Shown here: piece after piece, positions 1-9,172 of the stretch
Position numbering within the stretch: position 1 is the stretch's first letter
Layout: each line of letters starts with the position of its first letter
NCBI GenBank assembly: GCA_946886405.1
Contig: CAMPIO010000093.1
Coordinates: forward strand, 1 to 13,250
From: an uncultured Pseudoxanthomonas sp.
GTDB taxonomy: Bacteria; Pseudomonadota; Gammaproteobacteria; Xanthomonadales; Xanthomonadaceae
Length of the DNA: 13,250 bases
Direction: 5' to 3'
The notes under the pieces: generated by a model
What the model was told of the DNA's origin: nothing
Database searches by the model: none
Seen by the model: the letters and a program-made list of their open reading frames with translations, nothing else
Position numbers and translations under genes: made by a program

Positions 1-1129
<1,129 letters not shown>

Positions 1130-1169
1130 TCACGAGGGCACGCAAGCGCGCTCAAGGCGGCGGTGAGGA

Positions 1170-2396
1170 TCATCGCGCGGCGAGAGTATCGGAAGGCAAT
1201 CGGGCGGGCAGGGCTTCCTGCTCGAGGTACAGCGGCTGCGCACGCAGCGCGTCGGCGACACCCGCCCAGCCCGCGCGTTCGGCCCAGCGGCACATGGCCT
1301 GCAGCACGTCGGGTGCGGGCACCGACGCGTCGTTCCCGGGGATGGGCAGGAGGTCTGCAGGCGACATCTGCCATGGCTGCAAGCGATGGCCGCTGGCCGT
1401 GACGGTCTCCGCGAGGACGGCGGCGATGCGGAAGCCGCCCTCGTCGATGTCTCCCCAGTGCCACACCGGCACGTCCGGCGGCAGCGAACGCAGCAGCCGG
1501 GCATAGGCGCGTCGCCACGCCGGCGAGGGCATGCCCCCCGTGTAGACCACCAGCATGGGGTCCGCGCCAGCCGCACGCGCGGCGTCGTGGAAGCTGGCCA
1601 GGTTCTCCACGCTCAGCACGCATACGGCGTCCGTCCGCACGCCCTCGACGGCGTCGAGCGGTACGCCGAGGAAGGTCGTGGCGAGCGGCAGCTCCACGTC
1701 GCCCTCCAGCAGCAGCGTGCCGGTACCGGCGACCAGCAGCGGCTGCGGCTCGCGGTGCAGGCCAAGCGAGGCCCAGACATGCTCCTTCTCGAGCGGACCG
1801 TCGGCGACCAGCTGACCGCTACCCAGCAGGTCCAGCCACGGGGTGAGCTGTTCGAGCCGCTTGCTTGCCTGCGCGCGTCCCGCGAACAGGCGCGCACTCT
1901 CGCGACGCAGGATGCGTTCGCAGGCCTCGTCGGCAAGGCGGGCGCGCACCGCCAGCGCAGCGTCGGCCAGGTCGAGTGCCGCTTCCGGACCGTGGCCGCG
2001 CACCTTGCGGTCGGCCCGCCACGCCGCCAGCACGTCATTCAGCACCGGGAAGTCCGTCAACCACGACGACAGCACCTCGGCGGCTTCGCGGACGCGTGCG
2101 TCCAGCAAGGGCACGCCCAAGTGGTCGGCCAGTACGTCGAGATCGATCACCGTGAGCCGCAGCAGGCGCTCACCGTCGCCACGATGCCGGTCGCGCTCGA
2201 CTTTGATCGCGCCGGCGCGTTCGGCGATGGCGACCTGCGCGTGGAAGGTCTCGCGTTCGGCCAGCGTGCGCAGCGACACATAGTCGCGCGCGCTGGCTTC
2301 GGTCATCGGCAGCGAGGCGGGGGAGGCATCGCCGCGCAGCCGGGCGCGTTCGCCCTTGCGCAGCAGCCGCTCCAGCATGCGCCGGGCGTCGCTCAC
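1170..2396 (-). CDS. jetD: Wadjet system nuclease subunit JetD (DUF3322/DUF2220, Toprim fold)
   Basis: 408 residues, a usual length for JetD. In Wadjet systems JetD is the effector: a topoisomerase VI-like nuclease that cuts circular DNA once the JetABC motor has extruded it. The N-terminal half (about 1-190, helical) corresponds to DUF3322. The C-terminal half (about 215-400) is the DUF2220/Toprim domain. Toprim acidic residues are visible: Glu264 in LSVENLASFH and the DxD pair Asp316/Asp318 in WGDIDEGGFRIA. Between them lies VVYTGGMPSPAWRRAYARLL (284-303), a stretch typical of the family, and there is a C-terminal LYLEQEALP. Nothing looks inactivated. The start is GTG at 2396, overlapping the jetC stop by 4 nt (GTGA), which points to translational coupling; an ATG six codons later (2378) is the alternative. 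It is the last gene of the four-gene operon. Confidence 0.95.
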   Translation of the reverse strand: MSDARRMLERLLRKGERARLRGDASPASLPMTEASARDYVSLRTLAERETFHAQVAIAERAGAIKVERDRHRGDGERLLRLTVIDLDVLADHLGVPLLDARVREAAEVLSSWLTDFPVLNDVLAAWRADRKVRGHGPEAALDLADAALAVRARLADEACERILRRESARLFAGRAQASKRLEQLTPWLDLLGSGQLVADGPLEKEHVWASLGLHREPQPLLVAGTGTLLLEGDVELPLATTFLGVPLDAVEGVRTDAVCVLSVENLASFHDAARAAGADPMLVVYTGGMPSPAWRRAYARLLRSLPPDVPVWHWGDIDEGGFRIAAVLAETVTASGHRLQPWQMSPADLLPIPGNDASVPAPDVLQAMCRWAERAGWAGVADALRAQPLYLEQEALPARLPSDTLAAR

Positions 2397-5300
2397 ACCG
2401 GCGCCTGCTGCCTTTCGACGCGGGCGGTTTCCTCGGCCAGCAGTTCCGGATGCAGGTCGAACTGGTCGGACAGCAGCAGTGCGCGCGCGGCGGCCTGCAC
2501 CTCGATGCGCTCGGCCTGCAGCAGGTCGCCATCGCGGAACAGTTCGATGTAGCTGTCCAGCACGCCGCTCAGCGTGCCCTGTGCGGTATCCGGGGCCGCC
2601 AGCACCAGCTGCAGGCCCAGCGAGCGCAGGTAGTTGGTGGTGGCGCGGGCATTCTGCGCATCGATCTTGTCGCCGAACTCGTCCAGCAGGATCAGCCCCA
2701 TGCCGCCCGGATGCGCTTCGCTCTTGCCGTAGGCCGCCGCCAGCGCGGCGCCGGCGATCACGTACAGCGGTGCGCGGTGTTCGCCGCCCGAGCCCGAGCG
2801 CATGCGCTCGCTGAGCGTACCGATCACGGTGTCGTCCTGGCGGATCTGCACTTCGAACCGGAAGAAGCGGCGATAGTCGTCCAGCGGGGAGGTGGCGGTA
2901 CGCGCGGCAGCACCGTCCTCGATCAGCTCGCGGAACGCCGCCGGCACTTCGCCGGCCGTGCCGAACAGATTGTCTTCACCGCCGATATCCACGGCGCGCT
3001 TGATGAAGCGCTCCAGGTCGCGGAATTCCGGCACCACGTCGTAATGGAACTGGTAGCGCTCGTTGTTGGAAAACGGCGGGCTGCTGCGCAACGTCCGGTT
3101 GAGCGTGGCGATCTGCTGGCGCAGACGGATGAAGTTGTCGTTGAGCGCGGCGGCGACGCCGGCGCGGAAGGTATCAACGGCGGTGTCGTAGGCCTGGCGC
3201 GCCTCGCCTTCGTAGCGCACCAGGTCGGTGTCGCGCAGCTGGGTCAGTTCGCGCAGCAGCAGCGCCAGCGCCGGTCGCCACGCACTCGCGTCGAAATCCA
3301 CGTCCAGGCGGTGATCGCGCGCGTACTGCGCCAGCGCGCTCCAGGCCTCCGGCAGCAGTTTGGCGAGCTGCCGGTCGCTCTCGTCGGCACGTCGCTCGCA
3401 GGTGGCGCCGCGTTCCTCCAGCGACTCGACCTTCGCGTCCAGTTCGTCGCGGTGCCGTTCGATCAGGTTGGGGTCGACATCGGGATCCCTGAAGGCATCC
3501 ACCGCACGGCGGGCGACGAGCTCCTCCTGCTGGCGCAGGCCTTCAAGCAGACGACGGCTGCGATCGAGATCGGCGACCGCCACCGCTTCCTGCCCGACCA
3601 GGGCGTCGGTACGCGCCTCGCACTCGCCGAGTTGCGCAGCGAGCTCACGCACCGCGTCGGACAGGTGGAGCAGGTCGGGATCCAGGGCGGCGAGGCGGCT
3701 TTCCTGCGCGGCGCGATAGCGTCCCGCGACCTGGCGGTGCTCGATCGCGCGCTCATGCAGCGCCTGCGCGACCGCATCGGCATCGGCCAGCCGCGCCAGG
3801 CTGCGCTGGCTCTCGTCGGCGCGGCGCAAGTGCGGCTCGATCTCGCGGACCTCGCGTTCGGCTTTTTCGATCTCTTCGTGCAACACGCGCAAACGGGCCC
3901 GGTTGTCGGACGCGCCGATGCGCAGCTCGCCGGCGGCAGGCAGGCGCAGGCGCTCGATGCTGCCGCCGCGTGCCAGCAGGCCGTCGCGGGTCAGGCCCTG
4001 GCGGCTGCGCACCAGCTCGGCTTCGGTGTCCACGCAGCGCAGCTCACCGAGCTGCCGGCGCAGGAACGCCAGGGCGTCCGCATAGACGCACTCCAGCAGC
4101 GCGGCGACGCTGCCGGCCGTGGCGTCCTTGCCGCGCACATCGCGCGCCTGGCTGGACAGGGCCAGTTTCACGCCGTAGACCGAACGCCCGCCGGACAGGC
4201 CGCGATACAGCTTGACCGCGCGCTCTTCGTCGGCGGCGGGAATCAGCAGCGCCTCGACGTTGCTGCGCAGGTAGGCTTCGATGGCGGGCTGCCATGCGGC
4301 ATCGGTGACGCGTACCAGGTCGCAGACCGGGCGGGCATCGATGCCGGCCTCGCGCAGATAGCTCATCAATCGCACGGTGTCGGCATGCAGTTCCGCCTGG
4401 CCGGCGGCCAGGCGCTTCTGGTTCTGTCGCGCGGCCAGCAGCGCGTCGCGCGCCTTGTCGTGTGCGGCATGCAGGTGGCGGGCGTGCTGGTCGACCTGCT
4501 CGCGCAAGGGCGCGGCCGTGCGCAGTGCCTGGCGCGCGCGTGCGAACAGATCCTCCGGCGTCCAGGGCAGCGTGTCCCCGTCGGCCAACGACGACAGCGC
4601 TGCGTGCCATGCATCCCACTCCGCGCGCGCCGCGTCCACGGCGCCGGCCTCGACGCCGTCGAGCGCGAGCGCATCGAGTTGGCGGAAGGTGTCGCGGACG
4701 AAACCGATCTCGCGCAGCAGATCCCTGTTCAAGTGGGCCAGGCGCTCGATATCGCGGCCGGCCAGTTCGTCGAGTTGCGCCTGTTCGCCGTAACCATTGC
4801 TCCCCTGCAGGCGGGCGGTCGCACGTGCCTGCTCATCGCGCAGGGTGTCGCGCTCGGCGCGCGTGTCCACCAGGCGGCGACGGGTGTCGGCCAGGGCGTC
4901 TTCCGCGGCGGTGACCGCACCTTCGGCCCGTTCCAGTTGTTCGCCATACAGATCCCGCGCGTACTCGGCGGCCAGCGCGCGGTAGGACGCGGCCCGCACG
5001 GCCTGGGTGGCGATGCGGTCGTACTGCCGCTCGACGCCTTCGGCGGCCTCGATGCGCTGCCGCACCTGTTCGATGCGGTCGCGGATCTGGCGGAAGCTCT
5101 CCAGCAACGCACGGAAGCGGGCGATGTCGGTGGGCCGGTCCTCGGCGACCAGGGTGCGCACGAACAGGTCCACGTCCTCCACGCGCTGCAGGTTGAGTGC
5201 GTTGAGGAAGGCCTTGCGATAGGCATTGATGTCGGGGTTGGCGGTGGGCGAGGCGCGCAGGCGCAGCAGCAGATCCTTGACGAAGCGCTCGGCCACGGTG

Positions 5301-5821
5301 TGCAACTCGGGCTGACCGCCGGCCGCCTTGCAGCGGCGCAAGGCCATCTCGCGGAACGTCGGCCAGGCCAGCGGCAGTTCCTTGCCCTTGACCTGTTCGA
5401 TGTGGTCCGCCAGGTCCAGCGCCACGCCCGGCAGCAGATACAGCCCGTGCAGCCGGTGGTCGGGCTCATCCACCGATGCGCCCAGGGCGATGCCGGCGGT
5501 CAGGGCGTCGCCGGTGTCGGTGTCGCGGAACACCAGCGAGATGTACGTGGTGGCGGTGCGCCGCTTGCGTCCCTCGTCGCCGCTGCGGAACACGCCCAGG
5601 CAGTAGTCGCGGATAGTGCGCGCGCGGTGGCTGCCGCCGGCCTGTGCGTTGAAGCGGATGCGGCTGCGGTCGCCACCCAGCAGTACGATCTGCAGCGCAT
5701 CCAGCAACGCACTCTTGCCCGCGCCATTGGGCGCGATGATGGCAGTGGTGGCGTCCAGTTCCAGGGTCTGCGCCTCGAACAGGAAGAACTGCACCAGGTG
5801 CACGCGCTCAAGCTGCTGCAT
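2393..5821 (-). CDS. jetC: Wadjet system SMC-like ATPase JetC
   Basis: 1142 residues. JetC is the MukB/SMC-like motor of the JetABC complex, which extrudes DNA loops and detects small circular plasmids. Walker A is at residues 30-37 (APNGAGKS, Lys36; the first Gly of the common GPNG form is Ala). The two long heptad-rich, charged stretches (about 240-495 and 640-950) look like the coiled-coil arms. The cysteine-containing segment at about 497-630 (starting RPVCDLVRVTDAAWQPAIE) looks like the hinge. The ABC signature SGSGGE is at 1009-1014 and Walker B ILLDEF at 1044-1049, with Asp1047/Glu1048 intact. The start ATG at 5821 has a strong Shine-Dalgarno GGAGGA (5827-5832) five nt upstream, lying within jetB, so the 14-nt overlap with jetB is well supported. 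The stop overlaps jetD. The N- and C-terminal ATPase halves separated by coiled coils exclude an ordinary ABC transporter ATPase. Confidence 0.96.
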   Translation of the reverse strand: MQQLERVHLVQFFLFEAQTLELDATTAIIAPNGAGKSALLDALQIVLLGGDRSRIRFNAQAGGSHRARTIRDYCLGVFRSGDEGRKRRTATTYISLVFRDTDTGDALTAGIALGASVDEPDHRLHGLYLLPGVALDLADHIEQVKGKELPLAWPTFREMALRRCKAAGGQPELHTVAERFVKDLLLRLRASPTANPDINAYRKAFLNALNLQRVEDVDLFVRTLVAEDRPTDIARFRALLESFRQIRDRIEQVRQRIEAAEGVERQYDRIATQAVRAASYRALAAEYARDLYGEQLERAEGAVTAAEDALADTRRRLVDTRAERDTLRDEQARATARLQGSNGYGEQAQLDELAGRDIERLAHLNRDLLREIGFVRDTFRQLDALALDGVEAGAVDAARAEWDAWHAALSSLADGDTLPWTPEDLFARARQALRTAAPLREQVDQHARHLHAAHDKARDALLAARQNQKRLAAGQAELHADTVRLMSYLREAGIDARPVCDLVRVTDAAWQPAIEAYLRSNVEALLIPAADEERAVKLYRGLSGGRSVYGVKLALSSQARDVRGKDATAGSVAALLECVYADALAFLRRQLGELRCVDTEAELVRSRQGLTRDGLLARGGSIERLRLPAAGELRIGASDNRARLRVLHEEIEKAEREVREIEPHLRRADESQRSLARLADADAVAQALHERAIEHRQVAGRYRAAQESRLAALDPDLLHLSDAVRELAAQLGECEARTDALVGQEAVAVADLDRSRRLLEGLRQQEELVARRAVDAFRDPDVDPNLIERHRDELDAKVESLEERGATCERRADESDRQLAKLLPEAWSALAQYARDHRLDVDFDASAWRPALALLLRELTQLRDTDLVRYEGEARQAYDTAVDTFRAGVAAALNDNFIRLRQQIATLNRTLRSSPPFSNNERYQFHYDVVPEFRDLERFIKRAVDIGGEDNLFGTAGEVPAAFRELIEDGAAARTATSPLDDYRRFFRFEVQIRQDDTVIGTLSERMRSGSGGEHRAPLYVIAGAALAAAYGKSEAHPGGMGLILLDEFGDKIDAQNARATTNYLRSLGLQLVLAAPDTAQGTLSGVLDSYIELFRDGDLLQAERIEVQAAARALLLSDQFDLHPELLAEETARVERQQAPV

Positions 5822-6440
5822 CGCCGTCCTCCATGACGTCGTCGTTGTCGGCCGCGTCGTCGCGGTTGTGCTGGTCCAGCCGTTGTAGCCACTGTTCGCC
5901 GACGATCTCCACGATGGCCGGCCTTACGTGCAGATGGAAGGGTTGCGGATCGTCCGGTTCCGACTCCACCAGCCGGCACGTGCCCCAGCGCTTCAGCGTG
6001 CGGGCCAGTTCGCGCAGGGTGCCGACATCCGGCATCGGTCGCCCGGCCAGCGCCTGGTAGGCCTCCTGCAACTCGGGCAGTTCGACGGTGACGACACCTT
6101 CGTCTTCCACCATGCCTTGCCGCATCGCTTCGTCGTAGCGCTGCCGCAGGACCAGCAGCAACAGGGTTTCGGCCAGCGTCACCGGCACGCCCTCGGCATG
6201 CGCGGGCAGCGCCACCACGTAGCGGTAGTGGGCGTTGCGCTCCAGGCGGATGCCGAGCGGCGCCAATGCGGCGATGAAGTCGTCGAAGTGGTCTTCCACC
6301 AGGTGGTAGGCCAGTCGCGTGCTGCGGTCGCTCGCGTACAGCACCTGCTCCACCACCAGACGGTAGGCGGCGCGTTCGAAGTCCTGCACGGCGTAGACGC
6401 CGTTGGTGAGTTGGCTGAGCGTGTTCCAGCTGCGTTTCAT
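5808..6440 (-). CDS. jetB: Wadjet system subunit JetB (DUF4194-like, MukE-like)
   Basis: 210 residues. JetB is the MukE/KITE-like winged-helix partner that binds JetA and DNA in the JetABC complex. The sequence is compact and mostly helical: FERAAYRLVVEQVLYASDRS (21-40), a likely strand pair around HYRYVVALP (71-79), then LAETLLLLVLRQRYDEAM (89-106), the segment I associate with DUF4194 proteins. The last 21 residues are strongly acidic (DDAADNDDVMEDGD) and probably disordered; their codons carry the ribosome-binding site of jetC. ATG at 6440 overlaps the jetA stop as ATGA, which fixes the start by coupling. The family is assigned from size, motifs and its place between jetA and jetC; sequence identity alone would be a weaker argument because JetB proteins diverge quickly. 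Confidence 0.9.
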   Translation of the reverse strand: MKRSWNTLSQLTNGVYAVQDFERAAYRLVVEQVLYASDRSTRLAYHLVEDHFDDFIAALAPLGIRLERNAHYRYVVALPAHAEGVPVTLAETLLLLVLRQRYDEAMRQGMVEDEGVVTVELPELQEAYQALAGRPMPDVGTLRELARTLKRWGTCRLVESEPDDPQPFHLHVRPAIVEIVGEQWLQRLDQHNRDDAADNDDVMEDGDAAA

Positions 6441-7882
6441 GCGGTTTTCCGTGAGGGCGTACCGATACGGCGCACGACGAAGCGTGGCGCGCGCAGATAG
6501 CCGTTGTCGTCGTGGCCACCGGCATCGAGCAGTTCGACGCGGTAGCCGCGCAGCAGGCGGCCCAGCGGATCCTCGCGCCGCAGGCCGCCTGCGCGATGGC
6601 TGCGCAGCGCCAGCGTCAGCAGGGTCTGGTAGGCGCGCAGGTCTTCGATGCTGGCGATGGAGAAGGCGCCGGAGTCGACGGCGTCCGTCGTCTCCAGGTG
6701 CGGGCCGACATAGCGCGCCATGTCTTCGGCGGTGACCAGGCGCGCGCGTTTCATCCGGCGCAGCAGGCTGAGCCTGGCGAGTTGCTCCGGCGTCGGCGGC
6801 TGGGTGGCATTGGCGCTGCGCGGGATGGGCTGGGGCTTCTGCCGCGGCGGGCGCAGGCGGCTGGCGTCCATCAGCGCGCCCGGCGCCACCGGCAGTCGCA
6901 GGGCGTCTTCCGGCGCATGCTGCACGCCACGGCAGGCGCGGCGCAGCAGGATGTCCAGCTTGTCGGGTGCACGCAGGCGGTAGTCGAGGAAGGCGAGTGC
7001 GCGCCGGTTGGCCTGGCGGATGTCGTCGTCCAGCCGGCCCAGGTACTCGTCGATGCGGTCCAGCTCGCGCAGGCGCCGCAGGCTGCGCGCGAAACGCTGG
7101 CCACCGCGCTCGCCATCGCCACCGCCCACGTGCTCGCGATACCACGCGAGCAGCGACGTGCGACGCTCACCGGTCTCGATCTGCTGCGCCATCGACAGGA
7201 TCGCGCTGCGCCGCGCCAGCGGATGGTCGCCCTTGTGCAGTTCGGCGTAGTCGCCGATGAAGAATTCGCTCACGTAGCGCTCGAACCACTGGCGAGCGAA
7301 CTGCGCGGTGGATTCGGCCTTGCTGAGCTCAGGCATCAGATCGCGCACCTGCAGGCTCATCGACGACAGCGACACCAGCAATCGTCGCGCCTGGTCGGCG
7401 GCCTCATCCAGCGCGTCACCGGCGGCCTTGCCTTCGGCCACCTGCTGCAACTGGTGTTCGATCGAGCGCATCTTCGCCGAGACGAACGTGGGGCCATGCT
7501 CGGCGAACTCGACCAGCAGCGAGAGGAACTGGTGCACGACGGGCGGCATGGTGACCATCTCGCGCGCACCCACCCGTTCCTGCCGCAGCCATCCGGCGCT
7601 ACGGAAGCGCTCGTGGATGGTGTTGACCCGCACGGACAGCGGCGTGTCGGGCGAGTCGCCGTCCTCGTCTTCCCAGGGATCGTCTGCCAGCAGGTAGCGC
7701 TCGAGTGCGGCGGTGATCTCCCTGCGCTGGAACCCCATGCTTGGCGGCACGGGCGCGTCCGGTCCGAAGAACTCGTCGAACAGGCGGCACAGCAGCAGCC
7801 AGTAGTGCTCCCGGTTGGGTGAGGCCAAGGGGCCGAACAGGCCGCTCGGTAGCAACGGGAACAGGAAGGGCGGCTGCGTCAT
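6437..7882 (-). CDS. jetA: Wadjet system kleisin-like subunit JetA
   Basis: 481 residues, first gene of the Wadjet operon. JetA is the MukF/kleisin-like subunit that joins the two JetC heads. The N-terminal FGPLASPNREHYWLLLCRLF (16-35) matches my memory of the 'Wadjet anti-phage system protein JetA family' (PF18982), not the DUF3375 JetA of type I systems. A winged-helix-like region follows (about 45-125), with an acidic insert WEDEDGDSPD (70-79). Next is a long helical middle (130-330) including IDEYLGRLDDDIRQANRRAL, then a proline-rich, probably flexible linker (343-366), and a C-terminal helical domain with a second winged-helix look (367-475). The start at 7882 is chosen because it gives the family-typical N-terminus. 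There is no clear Shine-Dalgarno and a GC hairpin sits 12 nt upstream, which could limit translation. The type II-like assignment is from memory and tentative. Confidence 0.92.
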   Translation of the reverse strand: MTQPPFLFPLLPSGLFGPLASPNREHYWLLLCRLFDEFFGPDAPVPPSMGFQRREITAALERYLLADDPWEDEDGDSPDTPLSVRVNTIHERFRSAGWLRQERVGAREMVTMPPVVHQFLSLLVEFAEHGPTFVSAKMRSIEHQLQQVAEGKAAGDALDEAADQARRLLVSLSSMSLQVRDLMPELSKAESTAQFARQWFERYVSEFFIGDYAELHKGDHPLARRSAILSMAQQIETGERRTSLLAWYREHVGGGDGERGGQRFARSLRRLRELDRIDEYLGRLDDDIRQANRRALAFLDYRLRAPDKLDILLRRACRGVQHAPEDALRLPVAPGALMDASRLRPPRQKPQPIPRSANATQPPTPEQLARLSLLRRMKRARLVTAEDMARYVGPHLETTDAVDSGAFSIASIEDLRAYQTLLTLALRSHRAGGLRREDPLGRLLRGYRVELLDAGGHDDNGYLRAPRFVVRRIGTPSRKTA

Positions 7883-7894
7883 GGCCGCGTGCGC

Positions 7895-7912
7895 CGCCGG
7901 GCGGGGCCGGCG
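7895..7912 (-). promoter_or_regulatory. GC-rich hairpin in the jetA leader
   Basis: A perfect 6-bp inverted repeat (CGCCGG ... CCGGCG) with a 6-nt loop ends 12 nt before the jetA start codon. No purine-rich Shine-Dalgarno is present between it and the ATG. If formed in the mRNA it would crowd the ribosome-binding region and could hold expression of the operon down. In such GC-rich sequence a 6-bp stem can arise by chance, so confidence is low. Confidence 0.3.
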
Positions 7913-8022
7913 TTGTGGTGGGGCGGGCGCGGCGGCGCCGAAAAAAGGGGCATGGCGGGATCGTACAGGCGGGCGGATCGCGCGGCAGCGCGCGGCGGCC
8001 AGCCACGATAGCGCAAGTCCCC

Positions 8023-8064
8023 CGCGCGCCGGTACCCGGGGCCGGCGGGCTACCGGCCGGCGCG
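8023..8064 (-). terminator. Long bulged stem-loop after the reductase gene, possible terminator
   Basis: Starting 11 nt past the stop codon of the reductase gene, the minus strand can fold into a three-part stem. The outer 5 bp are 8023-8027 with 8060-8064; a 2-nt bulge (8058-8059) follows; the middle 7 bp are GCCGGTA (8051-8057) with TACCGGC (8028-8034); an inner CCCG/CGGG pair closes a short loop. There is no T-tract afterwards, so it is not a classical intrinsic terminator. It could still slow or end transcription, or stabilise the 3' end, separating the reductase transcript from jetA. Confidence 0.4.
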
Positions 8065-8075
8065 TCCTGTCTGGC

Positions 8076-9092
8076 CTACCAGCCGGTCAGCACCAGCTTG
8101 CCGATGGTCGTGCCGGACTCCAGCCGGCGATGCGCTTCGCGCAGGTTCGCCGCGTTGATCGGCGACAGCGTGTCGGTCAGCGTGCCGCGTAGCGTGCCGG
8201 CGTCGATCAGGTCGGCCACGCGATCCAGCAGCGCGCCCTGTTCGCCCATGTCGGCGGTGCGGAAGCGTGGACGGGCAAACATCATTTCCCAATGGATGCC
8301 GATGCTCTTGGCCTTGTACGGGTCCCCGATGCGCAGCTCGCCGCGCGGCTCGACGATCAGGCCGACGTGGCCGAGCGGCGCCAGCAGTTCGCCCAGTTCC
8401 GTCCAATAACGGTCGGTGTCGGCCAGGTTCAGCGCCGCGTCGACGACATCGAAGCCCAACGCCTTCAGCTGCGGCCCCAGCGGCTCGCGATGATTGATCA
8501 CATGGTCGGCGCCCAGCGTCCTGCACCAGTCGATCGTGTCCTGGCGCGACGCGGTGGCGATGACGGTGAAGCCGGCGCGCTTGGCCAACTGGATCGCGAT
8601 CGAGCCGACGCCGCCGGCACCGGCGATCACCAGCAACGACTTGCCATCGCCGCCGCCCTCGGGGACGTAAGGCATGCGGTCGAACAGCAGTTCCCAGGCG
8701 GTGATCGTGGTCAGTGGCAGCGCGGCGGCCTGCGCGAAGTCGAGTGACGCAGGCTTGCGGCCGGCGATGCGCTCGTCGACCAGCTGGAACTGCGCATTGC
8801 TGCCCGGGCGTGTGATGTCGCCTGCGTAGTACACGGTGTCGCCGGGCTTGAAGCGCGTGACGGACTCGCCCACCGCTTCGACCACGCCCGCGGCGTCGTA
8901 GCCCAGCACTTTGGGTTGCGCCTCGACCTGCGGTTTCGGCGAGCGGACTTTGGTGTCGACAGGATTCACCGATACGGCTTCCACGCGTACCAGGATGTCG
9001 TGGCCGGTGGCGGTGGGCTTCTCGAGTTCGACATCGACCAGCGATTGCGGGTCGTCGATGGACAGGTAACGGGTCAGGGCGATGGCTTTCAT
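8076..9092 (-). CDS. Zinc-free MDR family oxidoreductase (quinone reductase / zinc-type alcohol dehydrogenase-like)
   Basis: 338 residues. A medium-chain dehydrogenase/reductase of the group usually annotated 'zinc-binding alcohol dehydrogenase family protein' or NADPH:quinone reductase. It has an N-terminal GroES-like domain (about 1-125, with VSVNPVDTKVR and VLGYDAAGVVEAVGESV) and a C-terminal Rossmann domain with the nucleotide loop AGAGGVGSIAIQLAKR (157-172). Cys190 is the only cysteine, so neither the four-Cys structural zinc site nor the usual Cys/His catalytic site is present; it probably reduces quinones or enones with NADPH and does not oxidise alcohols. The start ATG at 9092 has GAGGA (9099-9103) six nt upstream. 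It lies 80 nt downstream of the exporter gene on the same strand, so the two may be cotranscribed. The substrate cannot be told from sequence. Confidence 0.92.
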   Translation of the reverse strand: MKAIALTRYLSIDDPQSLVDVELEKPTATGHDILVRVEAVSVNPVDTKVRSPKPQVEAQPKVLGYDAAGVVEAVGESVTRFKPGDTVYYAGDITRPGSNAQFQLVDERIAGRKPASLDFAQAAALPLTTITAWELLFDRMPYVPEGGGDGKSLLVIAGAGGVGSIAIQLAKRAGFTVIATASRQDTIDWCRTLGADHVINHREPLGPQLKALGFDVVDAALNLADTDRYWTELGELLAPLGHVGLIVEPRGELRIGDPYKAKSIGIHWEMMFARPRFRTADMGEQGALLDRVADLIDAGTLRGTLTDTLSPINAANLREAHRRLESGTTIGKLVLTGW

Positions 9093-9172
9093 GGGGGATC
9101 CTCGTGGGGGAATCGGAACGTGTGCCGCGATGATGCGGGTGCGTGATGTAAACAGGCGATGCGACGAAGGGA

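Larger units (their letters stand above)
7883..8075. other. 193-nt spacer holding the jetA leader and presumed Wadjet promoter
   Basis: Very GC-rich spacer between jetA and the upstream reductase gene, both on the minus strand. Apart from the two stem-loops listed separately, it has one weak promoter-like match on the minus strand: TACGAT around 7963-7968, preceded 17 nt upstream by CTGCCG. A run of six T (minus strand, about 7941-7946) follows without a hairpin. No small open reading frame with a convincing start was seen. The promoter match is too weak to list on its own. Confidence 0.4.

Noticed and set aside
2450..5836. 1128-codon open frame on the plus strand opposite jetC
   Set aside because: It mirrors jetC almost end to end, as expected where GC-biased codons remove stops from the opposite strand. 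The translation is low-complexity in Arg, Ala, Gln and Gly with no recognisable domain, while the minus strand carries clear ATPase motifs.
2393..6440. Chromosome condensin MukBEF as an alternative reading of the SMC-like cluster
   Set aside because: The presence of JetD with DUF2220/Toprim motifs, the small JetB and the order A-B-C-D fit Wadjet. JetC at 1142 residues is also shorter than MukB, which is near 1480.
5500..6525. 341-codon minus-strand frame overlapping jetB and the start of jetC
   Set aside because: It is the wrong frame of jetB/jetC; the composition is Arg/Ala/Pro-rich and the frames with JetB and JetC homology occupy the same DNA.
6512..7822. 436-codon plus-strand frame opposite jetA
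   Set aside because: Same shadow effect; it lies wholly within jetA and shows no domain or ribosome-binding site.
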